Shown: positions 12,837 through 16,910 of the stretch, piece after piece
Layout: each line of letters begins with the position of its first letter
How positions within the stretch are numbered: position 1 is the first letter of the stretch
From: JACRBR01 sp964371355
GTDB taxonomy: Bacteria; Chloroflexota; Dehalococcoidia; DSTF01; JACRBR01
Length of the DNA stretch: 16,910 bases
Direction of reading: 5' to 3'
NCBI GenBank assembly: GCA_964371355.1
Contig: CAYJMG010000045.1
Coordinates: forward strand, 1 to 16,910
Position numbers and translations under genes: made by a program
Notes under the pieces: model-generated
What the model saw: only the letters and a program-made list of their open reading frames with translations
Database searches by the model: none
Told to the model about the DNA's origin: nothing

Positions 12837-14609
12837 CTACGCCACCGACTCCGCCAGCCGCGGATTGTCGTCGTCCTCGTGCCCGTGCCCCCGCTCGAGC
12901 ACACGTTGCGCGGCCACCCGCGAGTGCAGCTCAGGCCGCGTCGACATCAGCCGCTGGAACGCCGCCACGATCGCCGGGTCGAACTGCGTCCCGCTGTTCC
13001 GGCCGATCTCCGACATCGCTTCCTCGTGCTGCCGCGCCTGTCGGTACGGCCGGTCCGACGTCATCGCGTCGTACGCGTCCACCACCGAGAAGATGCGCGC
13101 CTCCAGCGGGATCCGCTCGCCCGAAAGTCCGAACGGATACCCTGCCCCGTCCCAGCGCTCGTGGTGATACAGCAGGATCGGCGTCGACCCCTCCAGGAAC
13201 CCCACCTTCGAGATCATCACCCCAGCCAGCAGCGGGTGCTTCCGGATCGCCTCCCACTCCGGCTCGGTCAGCGCCGCCGGCTTCTTCAGCACCGCGTCAG
13301 GCACGCCGATCTTCCCCACGTCGTGCAGCAGCGCCCCGCGCTCCATGTGCACCAGCGACCGGTCGGGGATGCCCATCGTCCGCGCCAGTTGTGACGTCAG
13401 CTTCGACACCCGCTCGCAGTGCCCTTCCGTCACATCGTCCTTCGCGTCCAGGGCCGCCGTCAGCGCCTTCAGGGTCGAGTCGTACGAAAGCTCCACCTCG
13501 TCGGCGTACGCCCGCACCTTCGCGAACAGCTCCGCCTGCTCCACCGCCATCGCGCCCTGCGCCGCCAGGTCCGCCACCTGCCGCACGTCCTCCGGCGCGA
13601 AGCCGTTCCGGCGCCGCGTGGGCAGTCGCAGCACCGCCACCACCCCCAGCACCCGGTCCCGTAGCGTCATCGGCACGCACAGCACGTTGATCTGGCCCTG
13701 ATCCGGCACCTCGGCGAAGAACTGGTGGAACGCGTCGCACGCCTGCCCGTTGATGACCGTCGTATTTGTGATCACGCAGCGCCGCATGAACCACTCTTCC
13801 ACCGCCCGCTGGTGGTGCGCGATGTCGCCCGTCTCGTGCTCATACGTGCAGCGCAACAGCATGTCGCCCGTCTCGTGGTCATACAGCGCCACCAGGCCGT
13901 AGGTGCCCTTCGCCGTCAGCGTCGCGTCGCGCGTCAGTTGCGTCATCACATCGTGCACGTCCAGCGACCCGCGCATCTGCTCGCCCGACACGAACAGCCG
14001 CAGCAGCCTCCGATGGTTCGACGTAATCCCCCGCACGATGAGCCAGAACGCGCCTTGCATCACCACCAGCACCAGCGCCATCGCCAGCACGGTCAGGATC
14101 ACCACCGTACGCTGCTCCGACGCGATCGACGAATCGATCGGCCCCGCTTCCTCCGAGATCTGGGCGATGTACGTGCCCTTGCGTACGTACGTGACGAACA
14201 GCGACGCCTCCCCGTCTCGCGCCTGCTCCCAGCTCGCGCCGCCCGCTGCCCCTGCCCCCATCGGCGCCGTCGACCCATCGCTCGCGAACACCACGGAGCC
14301 GTCCGGCGCGTACACCCGCAACGACGCGATCTCCGACGGGATGAGCGCCGCCGTTAGTTCGCTTGCCTGCGCGCGCTGGTCCGGCGTCAGCGTGGGCGGT
14401 GTGCTGGCCGCCGCCTCGTTGAAGACTGACTGCAGGGGACCAGAGAACAGGCGCGCCGCGCTCGACGCTGCCGCCTCGTGCTGGTTGTCCGCCACCACCT
14501 CGCGCCCCGCAAAGACGCCCAGCGCGCCGATGGCGCACACGAGCACGAAGCTCAGCGCCGCAAAGCGAAGGTACAGCAGTCGCGTGGAGCCGCCCAAACC
14601 AACCTCCAT
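12837..14609 (-). CDS. Membrane GAF/HD-GYP cyclic-di-GMP phosphodiesterase
   Basis: 590 residues from the ATG at 14609. An open frame continues upstream but runs antisense into the LarE gene and has no signal features. TM1 is residues 13-34, an external region 35-165 follows, and TM2 is 168-193. A GAF-like domain spans about 220-365 (VMTQLTRDATLTAKGTYGLV, LCVPMTLRDRVLGVVAVLRL). An HD-GYP domain spans about 385-550, with His397, HD at 429-430 in LLHDVGKIGVPD, His458, HHE at 482-484, GYP at 490-492, and Asp510 in VVDAYDAMT. HD-GYP proteins hydrolyse cyclic di-GMP with a bimetal site, and the motifs look intact. It is probably a sensor that lowers the second messenger in response to an extracellular signal. 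No strong Shine-Dalgarno is seen. It shares a divergent gap with larE. Confidence 0.9.
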   Translation of the reverse strand: MEVGLGGSTRLLYLRFAALSFVLVCAIGALGVFAGREVVADNQHEAAASSAARLFSGPLQSVFNEAAASTPPTLTPDQRAQASELTAALIPSEIASLRVYAPDGSVVFASDGSTAPMGAGAAGGASWEQARDGEASLFVTYVRKGTYIAQISEEAGPIDSSIASEQRTVVILTVLAMALVLVVMQGAFWLIVRGITSNHRRLLRLFVSGEQMRGSLDVHDVMTQLTRDATLTAKGTYGLVALYDHETGDMLLRCTYEHETGDIAHHQRAVEEWFMRRCVITNTTVINGQACDAFHQFFAEVPDQGQINVLCVPMTLRDRVLGVVAVLRLPTRRRNGFAPEDVRQVADLAAQGAMAVEQAELFAKVRAYADEVELSYDSTLKALTAALDAKDDVTEGHCERVSKLTSQLARTMGIPDRSLVHMERGALLHDVGKIGVPDAVLKKPAALTEPEWEAIRKHPLLAGVMISKVGFLEGSTPILLYHHERWDGAGYPFGLSGERIPLEARIFSVVDAYDAMTSDRPYRQARQHEEAMSEIGRNSGTQFDPAIVAAFQRLMSTRPELHSRVAAQRVLERGHGHEDDDNPRLAESVA

Positions 14610-14652
14610 TCTGGTATCCGCGCGAAGGGCTACCTTACAGATATCGGCTGTT

Positions 14653-14664
14653 TCCCCTAGGGGA
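14653..14664. promoter_or_regulatory. 12-base palindrome between HD-GYP and larE
   Basis: TCCCCTAGGGGA is a perfect inverted repeat, 44 bases upstream of the HD-GYP start and 81 bases upstream of larE. It is less GC-biased than a chance palindrome here would be and is a candidate operator for one or both divergent genes. Confidence 0.3.
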
Positions 14665-14745
14665 TGTAGGCCTGCGCTCGCTGTTCCGGCCCCAAACCCG
14701 CCGCTCCCGGAGCCGCCCGCTGGTCGCCTGATAGTATGGAGAGCC

Positions 14746-15573
14746 ATGGAAACGAAGCTGGAAGACCTCCGCCGCATCCTCCGGGGCATGGACTCCGCCA
14801 TCGTCGCCTTTTCCGCCGGCGTCGACTCCACGTTCGTCGCCGCCGTCGCCGCCGAAGTCCTCGGCGACCGCGCCCTCGCCGTCACCGGCGTCTCTCCTTC
14901 CATCCCCGAATCCGAAGTCCAGGAGGCCCGCGATCTCGCCGCCAACATGGGTATCCGCCACCTCCTCCTCCCCACCTCCGAGATGGATCGACCCGGTTAT
15001 GTCGAGAATTCGCCCCAGCGCTGCTACCACTGCAAGACCGAGCTCTACTCCCTTCTCGACGACATCGCCGTGCGCGACGGCTACGCCTTCGTGCTCGATG
15101 GCTGCAACACCGACGACCTCGGCGATCACCGCCCCGGCCGCATCGCCGCCGCCGAACACCGCATCCGCAGCCCGCTGATCGAGGCCGGCCTCGCCAAAGC
15201 CGAGATCCGCCAGCTCTCCCGCCTCCGCGGCCTGCCCACCTGGGACAAGCCCGCCATGGCCTGCCTCTCCTCGCGCATCCCCTACGGCACGCCCGTCACG
15301 GTCGGCGCCCTCGACCAGATCGGCGCCGCCGAGGCCTTCCTCCGCCAGCTCGGCCTGCGCCAGCTCCGCGTCCGCCACCACAACGACGTCGCCCGCATAG
15401 AAGTCGAACCCGATGACGTCGCACTCGTCGTCGAGCATCGCGACCGCATCGTCACCCGCTTCAAGAACCTCGGCTACAAGTACATCGCCCTCGACCTCGC
15501 CGGCTTCCGCACCGGCTCCATGAACGAAGGCCTCCCCCTCACAGTCGAGCCCACCACCGCCCTCACTAGCTGA
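14746..15573 (+). CDS. larE: LarE-like ATP-dependent sacrificial sulfur transferase
   Basis: 275 residues; GGAG lies four bases before the ATG. LarE adenylates and then thiolates pyridinium carboxylates to make the nickel-pincer nucleotide cofactor of lactate racemase. Visible here are the PP-loop SAGVDS (residues 23-28), a CYHCK motif with Cys93 and Cys96, LDGCNTDDLGDHRPGR (118-132), and WDKPAMACLSSRIPYG, with Cys173 at the place of the sacrificial cysteine in the LarE block. The length is typical. No larA, larB or larC is present nearby, so it may act in another pathway or with genes elsewhere. It is divergent from the HD-GYP gene. Confidence 0.9.
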   Translation: METKLEDLRRILRGMDSAIVAFSAGVDSTFVAAVAAEVLGDRALAVTGVSPSIPESEVQEARDLAANMGIRHLLLPTSEMDRPGYVENSPQRCYHCKTELYSLLDDIAVRDGYAFVLDGCNTDDLGDHRPGRIAAAEHRIRSPLIEAGLAKAEIRQLSRLRGLPTWDKPAMACLSSRIPYGTPVTVGALDQIGAAEAFLRQLGLRQLRVRHHNDVARIEVEPDDVALVVEHRDRIVTRFKNLGYKYIALDLAGFRTGSMNEGLPLTVEPTTALTS

Positions 15574-15583
15574 TCCAGTACCC

Positions 15584-15601
15584 GCGGAGCTTCGGCTCCG
15601 C
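15584..15601 (+). terminator. UUCG-loop hairpin after larE
   Basis: Arms GCGGAGC (15584-15590) and GCTCCGC (15595-15601) around TTCG, ten bases past the larE stop. It would form a very stable RNA hairpin, but no T-run follows, so termination or 3'-end protection is only likely, not shown. Confidence 0.5.
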
Positions 15602-15706
15602 CGAACCCCCCAACCAACAGGTGTCCCTTCTTGCCCGACGCCCGACAACCCGCACACCCATCCCCCACCCTTTACATCTATTGCCGTCACCCCAACATCG
15701 ATCCGC

Positions 15707-15712
15707 TACACT
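15707..15712 (+). promoter_or_regulatory. Candidate -10 element for the lipoprotein gene
   Basis: TACACT, 24 bases before the ATG. TTGCCG at 15681-15686 could be the -35, but the 20-base spacer is long. Confidence 0.3.
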
Positions 15713-15736
15713 CCCGCGGGCCGTGAGGGAGGGTCG

Positions 15737-16846
15737 ATGAGGTCCAGGTTCCCCTTGCGACGCGCGCTCATCGCCGTCGCCGCTGCTGCGATGCTCCCGC
15801 CTCTGCTCGTCGCCTGCGACGGCGACACGGGCGGCGCCGGCGAGCCCACGGCCGGCGCCCCACGCTCCTTTGCCATGGGCATCAGCACCCTCCCGCGTGA
15901 CCTCAACGCCCAGGCCTACGCCGACGCCTTCCAGCTCGCCGGCCGCGCGGGCGAGATCGTCCTCATCCAGCGCACCCCGCCCTGGCAGGACTTCCTCCCT
16001 GGCGCCTCCGTCAGCGGCGAGACCGCCGACACCACCGCCGCCGAGATCGACGCCATCGACGACCAGGACCTCGCCCTCTTCTTCGCCATCGACCCCACCG
16101 ACGGCGCCACCGGCCGCGACCGCCTCGCCGCCCTCCCGTCCTCGCACGAGGGCCGCGACTTCACCGACCCCGACGTCCGCGCCGCCTTCTCCGCCTACGC
16201 CGAATACGTCGCCATCAACTACAAGCCCGCCTACCTCGCGCTCGGCGTCGAGATGAACCTCTACTACCAGAAGAACCAGGAGGCCTTCGACGCCTTCGTC
16301 ACGCTCTACGACGAGACCTACGACCGCGTGAAAGCCGCGGCGCCCGAGACCCAGGTCACGGTCACGTTCCAGTACGAGGACCTGCAGTCCCTGCTCCCCA
16401 CCGAGGACCGACACTTCCCCGACTGGCCCCTCATCGCTCCCTTCGAGGCCCGCATGGACGTCATGGCCATCAGCACCTACCCCAGCTTCGCCTTCTCACG
16501 CGCCGCCGATATCCCCGACAACTACTACAGCCAGCTCCGTGGCTTCACCGACAAGCCCATCGTCATCGCCGAAATGGGATTCTCATCCGAGTCCGGTCAG
16601 GCCGTGAACAACGGCTCCGAACCCGAACAGAGCGCCTTCGTCACCCGCATGCTCGACGAAGCCGCGGCACTCGACATGCCCGCCATCATCTGGTTCGCCG
16701 GCTGGGACCCCTCCTACGCCGAAGGCACCGCCTTCAGCGCCTTCCAGCACATCGGCCTCCTCCACGCCGACGGCTCCGAAAAGCCCGCCTGGTCCCCCTG
16801 GCGCACCGCCACCCTCCGCCCCTACCAGCCCCACACCCCCGACTAA
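15737..16846 (+). CDS. Lipoprotein with a TIM-barrel glycoside-hydrolase-like domain
   Basis: 369 residues; GGGAGGG lies three bases before the ATG. Residues 1-27 are a lipoprotein signal: basic start, Ala-rich core, lipobox LVAC with Cys27. The mature region fits a GH-like (GH53/GH39-like) TIM barrel read by its strand ends: FAMGISTLPRDL, AYLALGVEMNLYY (Glu in the usual acid/base position), DVMAISTYPS, KPIVIAEMGFSS (Glu in the usual nucleophile position) and MPAIIWFAGWDPS. The paired Glu after two strands is characteristic of retaining clan A enzymes, but the family cannot be fixed by eye. It would act outside the membrane, possibly on a polysaccharide. The gene ends before a GAGCGCTC hairpin and the right-hand heptamer array. 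Confidence 0.75.
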   Translation: MRSRFPLRRALIAVAAAAMLPPLLVACDGDTGGAGEPTAGAPRSFAMGISTLPRDLNAQAYADAFQLAGRAGEIVLIQRTPPWQDFLPGASVSGETADTTAAEIDAIDDQDLALFFAIDPTDGATGRDRLAALPSSHEGRDFTDPDVRAAFSAYAEYVAINYKPAYLALGVEMNLYYQKNQEAFDAFVTLYDETYDRVKAAAPETQVTVTFQYEDLQSLLPTEDRHFPDWPLIAPFEARMDVMAISTYPSFAFSRAADIPDNYYSQLRGFTDKPIVIAEMGFSSESGQAVNNGSEPEQSAFVTRMLDEAAALDMPAIIWFAGWDPSYAEGTAFSAFQHIGLLHADGSEKPAWSPWRTATLRPYQPHTPD

Positions 16847-16861
16847 CCCAAAACGCAGGAA

Positions 16862-16881
16862 GAGCGCTCCCACGAGCGCTC
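16862..16881 (+). terminator. GAGCGCTC hairpin after the lipoprotein gene
   Basis: Arms GAGCGCTC (16862-16869 and 16874-16881) with loop CCAC; each arm is itself palindromic. It lies 16 bases after the stop and is followed by a pyrimidine-rich stretch, part of the heptamer array. It probably acts as a terminator. Confidence 0.55.
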
Positions 16882-16885
16882 CTCT

Positions 16886-16910
16886 GTCTTCTGTCCTCTG
16901 TCCTCTGTCC
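16886..16910. repeat. Heptanucleotide array at the right edge, GTCCTCT type
   Basis: Units GTCTTCT (16886), GTCCTCT (16893), GTCCTCT (16900), then GTCC cut off by the window end. It belongs to the same GTCCNCT class as the array at 7351-7385, 9.5 kb away, and likewise sits just after a gene. Confidence 0.8.

Noticed and set aside
11161..14609. A single regulated operon from HD-GYP to the kinase
   Set aside because: scpA has its own -10-like site and the gaps of 41-129 bases allow separate transcripts, so an operon cannot be claimed.
14610..14975. Upstream extension of the HD-GYP protein
   Set aside because: It runs antisense into larE; the membrane segment expected near the N-terminus begins just after the ATG at 14609.

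Overview
The window is a 16.9 kb stretch of very GC-rich bacterial chromosome. Its codons end mostly in C or G, on both strands. It carries a Tat-exported solute-binding lipoprotein, a second lipobox lipoprotein, ScpA, a YqeK-type HD hydrolase, an HD-GYP protein and LarE. Several genes have a -10-like hexamer (TATACT, TATTAT) only a few bases upstream of the start codon, which suggests leaderless transcripts. Together this fits a high-GC environmental bacterium, with Chloroflexota (Dehalococcoidia-like) as my best guess. That placement is inference; no rRNA or other marker settles it.

Layout. (1) 1-2791, plus strand: the last codons of an upstream gene, an amidohydrolase_2-family protein that lacks the usual N-terminal metal ligands, and a Tat/lipobox family-5 solute-binding protein with no permease genes nearby. 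(2) 3007-7296, plus strand: a compact phage-derived block of five genes. These are a possible GNAT-like protein, a DNRLRE-like surface protein, an SU10-type neck adaptor, a 656-aa tail-hub-like protein with a beta-propeller-like front half, and a 68-aa OB-like baseplate protein. No portal, terminase, capsid, tape measure, lysis gene or integrase lies beside it, and ordinary chromosomal genes bound it on both sides. (3) 7384-8835, minus strand: YqeK and a CmcI-type methyltransferase, divergent from (4) a CehA/McbA-type PHP hydrolase (8938-10389, plus). (5) 10529-14609, minus strand: a PIN toxin with a small cognate antitoxin, a P-loop kinase, ScpA, and a membrane GAF/HD-GYP protein. (6) 14746-16846, plus strand: LarE, then a lipoprotein resembling a TIM-barrel glycosidase.

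The gaps hold two kinds of repeats. One kind is palindromes: GGACAGGTCT/AGACCTGTCC copies near 939, 4922 and a decayed one near 6986, and a GCGCGGGC hairpin near 2830. The other is heptanucleotide tandem arrays near 4210, 4963, 7368 and the right edge (AACTGAC, CCAACGA, GTCCNCT). Repeats sit in most gaps of the phage-derived block and touch stop or start codons. A shift in codon phase near 4070 suggests decay or a sequence error at the end of the DNRLRE-like gene.

No gene-free stretch exceeds 300 bases; the longest is about 215 bases (2792-3006). I saw no tRNA, rRNA, CRISPR array or insertion sequence. The most interesting feature is the isolated, codon-adapted tail/neck block laced with repeats. 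It could be a domesticated particle component or a remnant, and the sequence alone does not decide which.
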